NCBI RefSeq assembly: GCF_010389155.1
Contig: NC_057761.1
Location: 54,744,587-54,808,586, forward strand
From: Erigeron canadensis
Taxonomy: Eukaryota; Streptophyta; Magnoliopsida; Asterales; Asteraceae
DNA: 64,000 nt
Direction of reading: 5' to 3'
Shown here: positions 11,794 through 23,506 of the stretch, one piece after another
How positions within the stretch are numbered: position 1 is the first letter of the stretch
How the letters are laid out: each line of letters starts with the position of its first letter
The notes under the pieces: generated by a model
Told to the model about the DNA's origin: nothing
The model's input: the letters and a program-made list of their open reading frames with translations, nothing else
Database searches by the model: none
Translations under genes and position numbers: made by a program

Positions 11794-12302
11794 CGATGCG
11801 TCCAGAGGCAAGACAAATCTGGAAGAATAAAGTAGTCCTTCTTTTTTATCATTATTCAATTTTCTTTTTCAGAGCCTAGAGGATATGGTATGTAACCTCA
11901 TTATTATTAATAAAGGTTTCTCCCCTTTTTCCTTTTCATACCTCCTCTAGAAAAAAGACGCACATGAGCGCAAGTGATACACAAAAATTATTCCAAAATG
12001 GGGACGCTCATGTCATGGAATTTAAAATGTATATAAGGACCTATAGTCCAAATAAACATCCATGGATCCATCCACAGCAAACAGCATAATGCGAAAAACA
12101 AAATCGCACAATATTCAAAAGATGCACATAAAGCATTAAATAATACTGCAATATATCCATAAGCCACAATTAGGAAATTGTGGACAAAAGAGAACACCAA
12201 AAGAAGCATTATCCAGAAATTTACAGACATAAAAAGAAAATTGTTCAAAATAAGTCTGAAAAGGCACATTCACCAAGCCAAAGGCACGCAGGCCTCAAAT
12301 GT
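11794..12302. other. Non-coding spacer inside the retrotransposon
   Basis: This lies between two convergent genes, gag-protease and the antisense gene. It should contain the 3' ends of both transcripts. An AATAAA-like signal on the plus strand at about 11909-11914 could serve gag. No pol remnant is readable here. Confidence 0.5.
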
Positions 12303-14205
12303 TCACTGGGGATCAATAGGGGCTTCAGGGTGGATCACATTAGGAGCAAGTTTCAGCAGATCATCAACATCAATGTTGGGGTCAGCAATGACCTTATCCA
12401 GGTAAGGAAAGACAGCGTCTCTCCACTTCTGGTCAGCAACTTCAAGGTCATGAGAAGCAGTAGGAATGAAATCTCCCCTACATTGCAAATCACATTTGCC
12501 TTCCGCAGCAAATTCCTCCAATATAGTCGACCTCTCATCAGCTCTTTCCGCTGAAGTCAGCTCCCCCAACAATTGCCCAACCTCGTCACTATACAACAAA
12601 GATCTGCTAACACAGGGAATTACCTCTGTAACCAACCTGATACGATCATGCTTCATAGCCTCAATCTGGTCACGCAGCACCCTACTACCATCACGCTCAT
12701 CAGCGAACTCTTGTTGCAACTTCAACACAGCTTCGTCATGGACAACCGCATCTGCTTTCAACATGCTCACTTGCTGCTTCAAATATTGGACAATATCAGA
12801 TGACTCCACGGTGGTAACAAACCGGGCTTCCCTAGCCTTCAAATCTTCAACGGTGGCAACCAAAGACTGCACCTCTAGACTCTTGGATCTTAGATTAATG
12901 GACATCCTGGAAAAGCGCCTGGCAATCACAACATTCAGATAGGTATGGAACTGACGATCCTTCTTGAAGACACGAAGAAAAGTCTCATTGTCCATGTTGT
13001 CAATCTTCTTAACATCCTCAGCATTCATGTCTTCACCACTCAGCCATGTGAGGATCTCCTGATCATGAAGGTCTGCAAGACAACAAGAAAAAATATATAT
13101 CAATATAGCAGGATGCCGAACATAATAAAGTGCTCATTTAAGATCACACTTGTCTTTGAAAGGGCTTGCGGAATTCAGGCTCTTTGGGAACATCACCAGG
13201 TTTCCTTCTTTTCATACGACCAGCAACAGAGTGAGGGAGAGGGATTTCTTTCTTCTTTCTTTTGGCAGCAAAAGCACCAGTAATTTCAACTTCAGACATG
13301 TCAATATTAAGAATGAGGGGATCCACAGCACTTAAGACCTCGGGGTTATCATTCTGAACACCTGAAGAACCAGCATCACCAACAAGACTGCCCTGCCTTT
13401 CAATACGAGGAACCTCAGTTATCTCCTTCACACCTTTCCTGACGAATTTTCTAAAAGTCATATCTACAGACAAACACAATGATCAGAGTCAATAAATTAG
13501 CAAAGGCTACCAAAGACGAAATGCCAGATCCTTACCGTCTATATCTACACCACCAGGCAATGTACCAATCAACTTTGCTTTGTACAACACAACATCAGGA
13601 TATAAAGCGACTTGAATAGGGTGCAATCGAATTTCACGACACAGATCATCAATCACATATTCAAGAAAGGGATTTTCATATTTTTTATGTTTACACAGTA
13701 ACTTCCTATCAGTCACGGATTCATAGCCACTTGGAAACAAAGATGCCTTCATAAACAGAAACTCACTTTTCCAATCACGGAGATCCAAACCACCCCTTTT
13801 AAAACACCCAGCTATTGAACGGTTACCCACTGTGGCCCAATCACCAGAAGGACAAGTTTGGATAAAATACCTAAACAGCTCTAACGACGGTTCACCGCCA
13901 TATGCCCTACACATTACTTCAAATGCAACTATTCTTGACAGGCCTAGCGGTGTTATTGTAGAAATGTGGATATCAAAGAAATCAAGTACAGAAAGCATAA
14001 AGGGTGAAAAGGGGTACCTAACATTACCCTCAGTCATGGTTTTAATATAGAAACCAACAAACCCATCAAGGGGAGTAAGAACAGTATCACCATCCGAGGG
14101 AATCAGGAAAGATGATATTTTTTCAGGAAAAAACCTATCGACAAACTTGTTCAATCGCGACCATAGTACGGTCGATTCAATCGTCTCGATGCCTCCTTTT
14201 AACAT
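12303..14205 (-). CDS. Antisense spliced gene, putative gypsy-type transposase family protein, 579 aa
   Basis: Exons (minus strand): 14205-13536, 13463-13150, 13058-12303. GT-AG introns keep phase and join to 579 aa with no stops. Exon 1 matches the 'putative gypsy type transposon' (Transposase_28) family: PLDGFVGFYIKTMTEGNVRYP, PFMLSVLDFFDIHISTITPLG, CRAYGGEPSLELFRYFIQTC, GDWATVGNR and GGLDLRDWKSEFLFMKAS. Exon 2 is a basic linker (AAKRKKKEIPL, GRMKRRKPGD), a possible nuclear signal. Exon 3 is a long coiled coil ending in VDDLLKLAPNVIHP. The second acceptor is chosen for phase; another at 13073 is out of frame. The gene runs opposite to gag within the element. Accessory antisense genes are known from Tat-lineage elements such as Grande. 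No catalytic motif is visible and the function is unknown. Confidence 0.8.
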
Positions 14206-14365
14206 CGGGATATGATGATCAAAAAATAAACAAAAAGATGAAGGAAAAAGAGGGAGAAAATCACGTACCTACTGTGTTAGTCGGAAGAGGAAAAAATCGG
14301 AAACCTTAGGAGAGAGAGAAGATATTTTTTGGAAGCCAAAAAAAATAAAAAGGACGAAAATTGGA

Positions 14366-14375
14366 TTTATATATA
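14366..14375 (-). promoter_or_regulatory. TATA box of the antisense gene
   Basis: On the minus strand this reads TTATATATAAA, about 160 bp before the ATG at 14205 and inside the element, just before the 3' LTR. Spacing allows a 5' leader of about 130 nt. Confidence 0.55.
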
Positions 14376-14559
14376 AGACTGCATGAAGATCGCAACCGTC
14401 CATCAGTCTTCTAGGGATGCGCGCTCATCTACCCCTTTAATTGCCTTTCAAATCAAATAAATTAAAGGCGGTTTAATGATTTTACACGAAATACCCCTGC
14501 AAAATACGACGAAGGACATATTTAGTCCAACGCAATAACTGTGTGGCGCACGTCATCAC

Positions 14560-14575
14560 CTTGGACTGGGGGGCT
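14560..14575 (+). other. Polypurine-tract region
   Basis: TTGGACTGGGGGGCT directly precedes the 3' LTR. It is the G-rich primer site expected for plus-strand synthesis, though shorter and less pure than usual. Confidence 0.55.
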
Positions 14576-14969
14576 TGATGACATACCCTCCCAGCGGTAC
14601 GAAGGACCTGACTCTATGATACGAAGGGACATTCGTCACGAAGGATCTTACAAATAACATAATGTGATAAGGATCACCCTCCTACAAAGTCGGGATTTAG
14701 TCTTATCATTTCCGATCAATAACTAAGGAAATTATATTCCTGCCTAAGACTTAGGAAACCCTAAGTCGTCTACTTGTCCTCCAAGAATGTCTTCCCCTAT
14801 AAAAAGAAGACTACGAAGCTCGCTAGAGGCATGAAAAAAACACATACAGATCACGAATAAGCTCACTTGGCGTAAAGAGACAAAACTCTACCATTTAGGA
14901 ACCGTCAATAAATAACCTTATTCACCTCAAATCATTCACCACTCTAACCTCGGATTCAGTGCACAAACA
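14576..14969 (+). repeat. 3' LTR (394 bp)
   Basis: Starts TGATGACATACCC and ends GTGCACAAACA. About 96% identical to the 5' LTR with no length change; TATAAAAA at 14798. It is followed by the ACTAC target duplication at 14970-14974. Confidence 0.95.
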
Positions 14970-14974
14970 ACTAC
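14970..14974. repeat. Right target-site duplication ACTAC
   Basis: Exact match to 8623-8627. Confidence 0.9.
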
Positions 14975-16095
14975 CATTTTAAGATGTGATTTTATACGTA
15001 CAACGAAAGGTTCTTTTTGGCCTGACTTTTTTACACCTTCGTAAATCGCGTAACAGAAAATGTAGAGTGTAATGTATCATCTTAGCTATTAATCTTTTTA
15101 TTATTGTCTAAGTCAAGATATTTGATCATTTATTATCTTACTTTTGATATTTTTGGAGTCGGTTGGGTTATCATGATTGCTAATACATTTTTTTAAGTCT
15201 TAACCAATAGATATCAAATTTAGTTACACTTTAGACCAAAAATCGTATTTGCTTTTAAAAACAATGGTCTCGATAGTTTAGATGAGAGTTAATTGATACA
15301 ACATATTTATTAACAATATGAGTCGTATATAGTAACTTTTTGTGCATGTCAAAACGTAATATTGAGTAGATCCTTAAAATGATATTATGTACTATATTAA
15401 ATTTTAGAAATAATCTAAGCTTTTAAATGAAAAATATAAATTTTAAACACTTTTACATATCTAAAGTATAAAATACCATAATAATAATTGAAGTTTTCTA
15501 AAATAATAATTAAAAATACTATAAATATGTGGATAACAAATGGAACAACTTTCGATTCATTCTACTTATTGGTCCTATTTCATTTTATCTCATCAATTTT
15601 ACCAGAAAACATGGTTGAAACGTAGAAATATAAACCAATCCATTTTGCTTAAGCTAGTAAGATGTCACATCTATTCTTGCCAAACAATCACACATGATTT
15701 ACATGTAATATCAAAATTGTGATCAGTCCTTTGATAATTGTTTGCCTAAAAAAAGAAGAAGAAGAAATGAACATCATAATGTGTTCATTGAGTGCCAACT
15801 AATTAATTGTATAAGTTACTGAAACTCAATCCAAATGGTTAAGATGAGATATCCAATTAACCTCAATAATAGGGGATTCATGCATGTGTTCAATCTAAAT
15901 AGTTATAAACGTTGTTGTTGTAATTGTAATTGTAATATACGACATACAAATATTCTCTTAGTTTTCGACAAAACAATCAAAGTACCTCATAAATTTGGTT
16001 ATCATCAAACTTAAAAACCGTCAACATCAACATAATATCAATTGTTCAAATCGTATATATATATATATATATATGGGGATGGGAATATAAGTTTG
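14975..16095. other. AT-rich intergenic DNA
   Basis: No gene recognised. A short (AT)n tract lies at about 16053-16073. Confidence 0.4.
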
Positions 16096-16098
16096 TCG

Positions 16099-16607
16099 CA
16101 CTACAACAAAAATGTCATTTATTCACACTTGCTTTAAATAAGTGTGAACAAACTTCTTAATTCGTCCACACTTAAAAATGTTTACAAAGTATACACATTT
16201 AAAAGTGTGAAGAAATTTTAAAATTTATAATTTTTTCACACTTATATATCTGGAAGAAAAAGTTCACACCCAAAAGTGTGAACAAATGTTTAACATTTTC
16301 ACATTTAAAAGTGTGAATGGTAAATTGTAACACCTAAATTCTTCACACTTCTCTTGTATGAAGAAATTAGTGTTAAAAAATTAATCCTCACACTTCTAAG
16401 TGTGAATGATTAATATACTTTTACACATTTAAAAGTGTGAAACTTTTTTTTCCACATATATAAGTGTGAAAAACTTATAATTTTTTAAATTTCTTCACAC
16501 TTTTATAGGTGAATACTTTTTATACTTTTTTAAGTGTGAACAAAATTAAGAAATTTCTTCACACTTGTTACAAGCAAGTGTGAATAAATGAAATTTTTTT
16601 TGTAGTG
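16099..16607. mobile_element. CACTA-type non-autonomous DNA transposon (509 bp)
   Basis: The ends are CACTACAACAAAAATGTC and its inverse, ending TTTTTGTAGTG, with about 35 bp of inverted repeat. A perfect 3-bp target duplication TCG flanks it (16096-16098 and 16608-16610), as expected for CACTA elements. The interior consists almost wholly of the motif AAGTGTGAA and its inverse TTCACACTT, more than a dozen times. These are like subterminal repeats spread over the whole length. It has no coding capacity. Confidence 0.88.
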
Positions 16608-16762
16608 TCGGGTATTTAAGCTTAGGTGTGAAACACTCACATATTGTTTTTTTAATCCATAAAAATCATGGGGGCCCATGCAGTTATTCATTAAACAAGA
16701 AATAATAAAATATTAGTATGTGAGGGGTTGCACACCTAACCACACCTAATATTCCCTTTCCC

Positions 16763-16763
<1 letters not shown>

Positions 16764-16826
<63 letters not shown>
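16764..16826. repeat. (TA)n microsatellite
   Basis: About 31 uninterrupted TA units directly beside the following MITE. Confidence 0.98.
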
Positions 16827-16830
<4 letters not shown>

Positions 16831-17471
16831 GTTATTTTTAGTACAAGGGTTTGAAAAAGTACAAAAAGTACAAGGTATTTCCTCCTTCTTCTTCCTTCTT
16901 CCTTCCATCTCCGACCACCACCATGATCCTCCGGCGACAGCGACTATCTCCGGCGAGACTTACACATGTGTAATTAACTTATATATGTGTAAGTACAACT
17001 TTTTTAGCATTTTAGGGTTTAAAATTTCTAGGTCTTTTCTTTCGCGAGACAACCACCACCAGCCACCATCATCTCTGACCACCCCAACCACGGCGCCGGC
17101 GTCGGCATCAAGGGCTTCGCCCATACCGTAGCAAACCGTCACCATCTCCTGGATCTCCGTCCATCAACTCCATAAGATTCTCATATGCGTCTCTTGACGG
17201 TCAGCTTAGAACGGATGAGGGCCTTTAGCCCGTACCGTATCCACTCAAAAACGAACCTGATTCTCGCCGAAAGTTAACTTACACATGTGTAAGTTGTACT
17301 TACACATGTGTAAGTCTCGCCGGGAAATGGTCGTCGTCACCGGAGGATCATGGTGGTGGTCGGAGATGATGATAGTGGTGGTGGTGGTTTGGGATGGAAG
17401 GAACAAGCATGTGTAAGTTAACTTACACATGTACTTTTTGTACTTTTTTAAATGGTTGTACTAAAAATAAC
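16831..17471. mobile_element. MITE, TIR GTTATTTTTAGTACAA
   Basis: The left arm (16831 onward, GTTATTTTTAGTACAA then AAAAAGTACAAAAAGTAC) is matched by an inverse right arm ending at 17471, with about 40 bp of inverted repeat. The interior holds a further palindromic motif, CTTACACATGTGTAAG, several times and CCGGCGA/TCGCCGG blocks, so the element can fold on itself. (TA)n lies on both sides, so a TA-rich target is likely but its length cannot be read. Confidence 0.75.
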
Positions 17472-18974
17472 TCACCCCTATATATATATACCATGGTAAT
17501 AAAACCGTGCAAAATTAACCGTGAATGATTTAGTTTTTTGTATATCCTAAATAGAGTTTTAGTGAGGATTAGATGTTCCTTAAAGGCTCAAACAATTAAA
17601 AATTATAATTAATCAATCCAAAAACTTTTAGATTTATATGAAATCCTTAAATATAGATAAAATCGTCAAAGAATAATAATTTAGTTCTATCAAAAAGCAA
17701 TTCATAAGAACTTACAGATTTAATTATAATGTGTCCAGCAAAGAAGAAATATGAGAGAAAAAGGTAATCTCAAAAACTCTTGGTCGGTATAGATAGGATA
17801 AATATAAACATTGTTGTGTTTTTTAGGTAAATGATATCATGTTTCTAATTATAAAGATTTAAATTCCTATAATATAATTATATGATTATTATTATTATTG
17901 TTAGAGACAAAGGAAAGAATAATTGCCAAAAAATTAAATATAATGTACACAGTATATTCACTTTCTTTCGTTTGTGTCCTACGATTTGTTTCAACTTTTT
18001 TTTCTTTTCTATATTTCATATTTTATTTTTATATAATCATATTTATTTCTATTCTATTATTATAATTTATTCCATATGAGTTAAAATATTGAAAAAATGT
18101 ATGAGAATGTCACATAAGTTATAATCCTAGGTGGCAATATTATAAATTAGGTTTGAGTTTTTTTAGAGGCCCTAGAATCGTCCGGATTCCTATTGTTTTA
18201 ATAATTATATATATATATATATATACATATCATTCACGAATATATAAAGTGCTTTTTGTTATTAAGAAATCTTGGATAATCGAATATTAATCTTTGTTGG
18301 TTATTAAAAAACCATGTATCTAAATTGTTGTTGTGTATGAAAGAAAGACATATATCATCCACTTTAAATTATGACAAGCTTACGTGTTAGCCTCTTTCCG
18401 ACTTCCCCCAATTAAATTGACAACTTTAATATTTGACATGTTTATAGTCCAAGTAAATAATGTCTTTAAAACAAAGCATATGAACAATCAAGAGTAAAAG
18501 GGAAGTTATTAAATGGAAATAAAGTATAAAATTCTGTGTAATCATACTTGTCTTTCATCTCCTTTCGTCTTTTGTTTTTTATTTTATTTGTAATTTCCCC
18601 TGTGTTGTGAATGTGGTTGTTGGAAGTGGGGTTAGTTCCAATTAGCTAGGCTTGGAGTTCATTTGAAGAATTGTATTTGTTTCATGTCTCAAAATCCAAA
18701 CTTTCAGACCCATTGTGTTTTAATCGTGTGTACAACATACATTAAAAGTTGTATGTTTTCCTGATTATTTGTCTCAAATATGTATAAAAATTGAAGATTT
18801 TGACTATTTGTTGTTTTTCTCATATTGGGTTTTGATTATATTGAGGTTTTCTTGATGACATCATTCATTGGTATCCATTTACATTGTATATAGCATACAT
18901 ATATAGAGACAAATAATCTTTCTTCCTAAAAGTATTACTCTTGTAGAAACTCTGGCTAAAGGGCAAAGAAGGCA
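17472..18974. other. AT-rich DNA and 5' region of the ICR gene
   Basis: No other gene seen. An (AT)n tract lies at about 18206-18225. The last few hundred bases should contain the promoter and 5' UTR of the gene starting at 18975. Confidence 0.4.
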
Positions 18975-20292
18975 ATGCAACATCCTAAGACAAGGTATGC
19001 ACTCCGACTTTTTTTTCTCCATTTCATCAAAATATTGAATTGGTCATTTTATATCATCAAACATACTACTACTTTAAATGTCCAATGTAACTTTTTTAAC
19101 AATTCTTGTTTCTAAACTACCATCTTGCTGTTATGATTTACTTGAAAAAACAGAAGTGGCACTATAGGAACCGGTACGAAACTGAAGACCTCGGGAGGGA
19201 TTCGGGACAACAGTTCTTCCCGAAGTTTGACCACCAGAAGTCCTAATGGTGTTGACCACCGGTTACAACGTGCTCCAACATCTGAGGTATGTTATAAGCC
19301 AAGGGCAGAGCCATATAAAGACAATTTGGTTCAGATGATTTTTATAATAGATTTTAGTTATGAATCTGCAAGAGATCTTTTAAGTTTTGACCATTTTGTT
19401 GAATTTTATTAATTAAAGCATGTAAGATATATTGCAGATACTGCAGAAAAAACGTGTTGGCAAACAACCTGAATTAGAAATTCAGTTAGCCCGGCTTCAA
19501 GAAGAGCTCAAGAAAACAAAGGGCCAGCTGAATGAATCCGAGTCATGCACAAAGCGTGCTTACCAGGAAGCCGAAGAAGCCAAAAGGCAACTCGCAGCTA
19601 TGTCAGCCAAACTTGATGACACACAACTTCAACTCGACGAACTTTGGGCGTCTGAAGAATCTCGAATTCAAGAACTAAGGAAAATCTCACAAGACCGAGA
19701 CCGGGCTTGGGAGTCTGAACTTAAAGCTGTCCAAAGACACTTATCGGTTGCTTTAAACGAAAACCATAAACTCAATGTTCGTTTACAAGAAATGGCTGAA
19801 TCTGAAGCGGCCCAGTCTAGTCATGCTGAGTCAGCTCATGATGAGGTACTTACATTAAGGTCAGAACTTTCGGAAACGGTCAATGTAGTTGAAGAACTTA
19901 AAAACCAGTTAAACGAATCAAAAGATTCCGAGTCACGAGCTTTAGAGCTTGTAAGCCAAACTAGAGAGCAACTAGAAATGATAAAATCGGAAAAAGCTGA
20001 AGCAGAGAGGGTCGAGCAGTTGGGATCGGCTTTGGCGGCGAATGTGGAGCTGGCAGACGAGTTACGAAGGCTAAAAGTACAAACCGAGCAATGGAGGAAG
20101 GCGGCTGAGGTGGCAGCCTCGATGGTTTTGGGTGATGGTGGCAAGTTTGTAGAGAATTCGGAGACGTTTGATATTCATGTCATTGGGGAGAAGTCGAGTT
20201 TGCTTTATTCTGAAGACACGGAAGACGAATCGACGAACAAGAAAACGAGTACTGTGTTAAGGAAACTCGGGGTTCTGTTCGGGCAGAAATAG
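18975..20292 (+). CDS. Interactor of constitutive active ROPs (ICR/RIP-like), 335 aa
   Basis: Exons 18975-18994, 19154-19286 and 19438-20292, all GT-AG and in phase. The N-terminus is basic and Ser/Thr-rich (SGTIGTGTKLKTSGG, SSRSLTTRSPNG). Residues about 55-265 are one long coiled coil (LARLQEELKKTKGQLNES and similar heptads). The family hallmark QWRKAA is at about 269-274. The C-terminus ends with a basic peptide, TVLRKLGVLFGQK, like the membrane-associating tail of ICR proteins. ICR proteins bind active ROP GTPases through the coiled coil and QWRKAA region, and link them to the exocyst and microtubule regulators. The length fits the short ICR members. The ATG at 18975 gives a 20-nt first coding exon and the N-terminal MQHPKTR start seen in the family. 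Confidence 0.9.
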
Positions 20293-22020
20293 TTACTTTG
20301 GAGTAAAATTCTTTAGCTGGTGAGTTTGGTTGATATATTAAGTTGTGTGTGTGTGTGTGTTTTTTTAAGTTCCTCGAGTATAGTTTGGATCATTTAATGG
20401 AGATTATTATACAGTCATATAATGTTAATTTATATGTTCATAAGGAGATGCTACTGGTTTATAAGTAACATGTTATATTCCAAAACTTTTAGTCATTAAG
20501 GTTTACATTAGTTGTATTGATTATCAATTCTTGATCTTGGATTTTTCTGGTTATGTAAACCAGTTCTTAATCTTCTTATGTGTATTAGTTTTCGAAAGAT
20601 TATGATTTTATTAAGAAGTAGTTTGAAGCTGAAATAAAAAGGATCGAAATCTTGATCAGAAAAATCTCAAAATCATTATAATATAAAAGTGAAAGATTTA
20701 ATGGTAATCTTACCAACTGTTTATTTTGATCTAGCTCAAGATTGTTTATACATAAATAAATAAATATAAAATAAGTAAAGTTATTATATACATAGAAGAC
20801 GGGATCTAAACGTATCGTATTATCTAATACAGTAATACATTGGGTGGATTTAAAAATTTATTAAGAAAAATAAGGGTTGACAACAGTTTTTTTTTTGTTG
20901 AACAGCTGACAACATGATTATGTTATGGACCTATGGTGTTAGTGGTATGGGTTGGATGTCCGAAGGTGATACAAGATAACAAGAAAAACATGGGTTCGAC
21001 TAGGCTATATATAGTTTGGCATGTTAATTTATTAATTATTTTGTTTTAACACGCACAAACATGATATATTCTTCTAAAATTATACTCGTATTCTGAAAAT
21101 CTTTCTAAGATCGTTGTACATAGAGACAGAATGGGAAAGTTTTGTGTACTAAATAAGAGTAAAGTTTCAATGACTTTCTTCAAGTTCCAAGTTTCAATTA
21201 ACCCATTTACATTCTCACACCAATAGTATCGGTTTTCATCACAACCTCCCCCACCATATTTTATAGTACGTTACTGATTTTTAAAGATTGAGACAATTAT
21301 CTTTTAACCATTATGAACATGATTAAAATCTTGGTATTCATGTGAAGGTGGCAGTGGTAGTTGTTGACAATGTTTTGAAAACTTGACCGAATATCAGACG
21401 GTCATCAATATTTTACAGGTATCCACATATCAAAGGAAGTTTGCATTGCTTGATTGCCATAAGGCAAACTTTAACCCTCTGCATAGTCTCGACGTATTGC
21501 ATCTTATACGGTGGGCTTCGAGTGCATTGTATTAAGGGAGGTGTAGTATTGCGTCAACATGGTGGAGATCGATGGCGTATTCAATTTGTTTAGTGTTCTT
21601 TTCCTTTTTTATTAGATAATTATAAAAAAATTATGGTTTTTGCACTTATAGACTATAATTTCAACGTGATGATTAATAGTAAATGTGATCTTGCGAAGGT
21701 AGTCAAGTGTATTGCTAAGTTTCAATGCGATAAGTTAAAGATGGTCTGATAAACCAAATTAATTCCAACCTAAACATAACAAACTTTTTTACAAAGTTCT
21801 ATTTGTTTAAAAGAAAATTAAAATACAAAATATAAAATATAGAACATAATTATAGTCCTTATTTTTAAAATTAAAATATAAATTCATAAAATATCATAAA
21901 ATTATTTAATTGTGTTATCATGTCAAAAATCTTCCAACCAAAGCACAAGTACACAACTGACAACTACACAAGCAATAGAAAATTGTTAAATGAAATTTAA
22001 CAAATCCAGTCCAAATAACT
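20293..22020. other. Intergenic region between ICR and S23 genes
   Basis: Contains the ICR 3' UTR with a (GT)n tract at about 20344-20361, then AT-rich sequence without a recognisable gene or transposon end. Confidence 0.4.
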
Positions 22021-22043
22021 CCGAGTCCCTAAATTACGGGCCT

Positions 22044-22132
22044 GGCCCAATATAAGTCACACACCTATATGCAAAGCCATATAAATAAATAATCGTTACC
22101 CACATTTTGCTTACAAGCACTAGTAGGGTTTT
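22044..22132 (+). promoter_or_regulatory. Site II and telobox elements of the S23 promoter
   Basis: GGCCCA at 22044-22049 is the inverse of the site II element TGGGCC. TAGGGTTTT at 22124-22132 is a telobox. The pair is typical of plant ribosomal protein promoters and lies 75-165 bp before the ATG. Confidence 0.65.
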
Positions 22133-22206
22133 CAGCAGCCGCTTCTTCTTTCTTCTTCATCTTCTTCAAAGTCTAGACCGGAACCGGTTCACTCAATCTT
22201 GCAAAC

Positions 22207-23506
<1,300 letters not shown>

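Larger units (their letters stand above)
8628..14969 (+). mobile_element. Non-autonomous Ty3/gypsy-type LTR retrotransposon with antisense gene
   Basis: A 6342-bp element bounded by two 394-bp LTRs and a perfect 5-bp target duplication. In order it carries a 5' LTR, primer-binding site, damaged gag leader region, gag-protease ORF, about 0.5 kb of non-coding DNA, an antisense spliced gene, a purine-rich stretch and the 3' LTR. Neither strand between the LTRs shows reverse transcriptase, RNase H or integrase, so it needs another element's enzymes to move. The gag type (WLxxI, RF, C-x3-H zinc-knuckle-like) and protease with DTGS are gypsy-like. Counting by eye, the LTRs differ at about 14 of 394 positions, mostly transitions, so the insertion is fairly young but not recent. 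Confidence 0.93.

Noticed and set aside
13058..13073. Acceptor at 13073 for the antisense gene's third exon
   Set aside because: It gives the wrong phase with the donor at 13150; the acceptor at 13058 keeps the frame open.
11794..14575. A hidden pol region downstream of gag-protease
   Set aside because: No YxDD, RNase H or integrase zinc-binding motif was found in the frames read here; the space is filled by the antisense gene.
16099..16607. A CRISPR-like array because of regularly repeated AAGTGTGAA
   Set aside because: The spacing is irregular, the motif occurs in both orientations, and the unit is a CACTA transposon in a plant genome.
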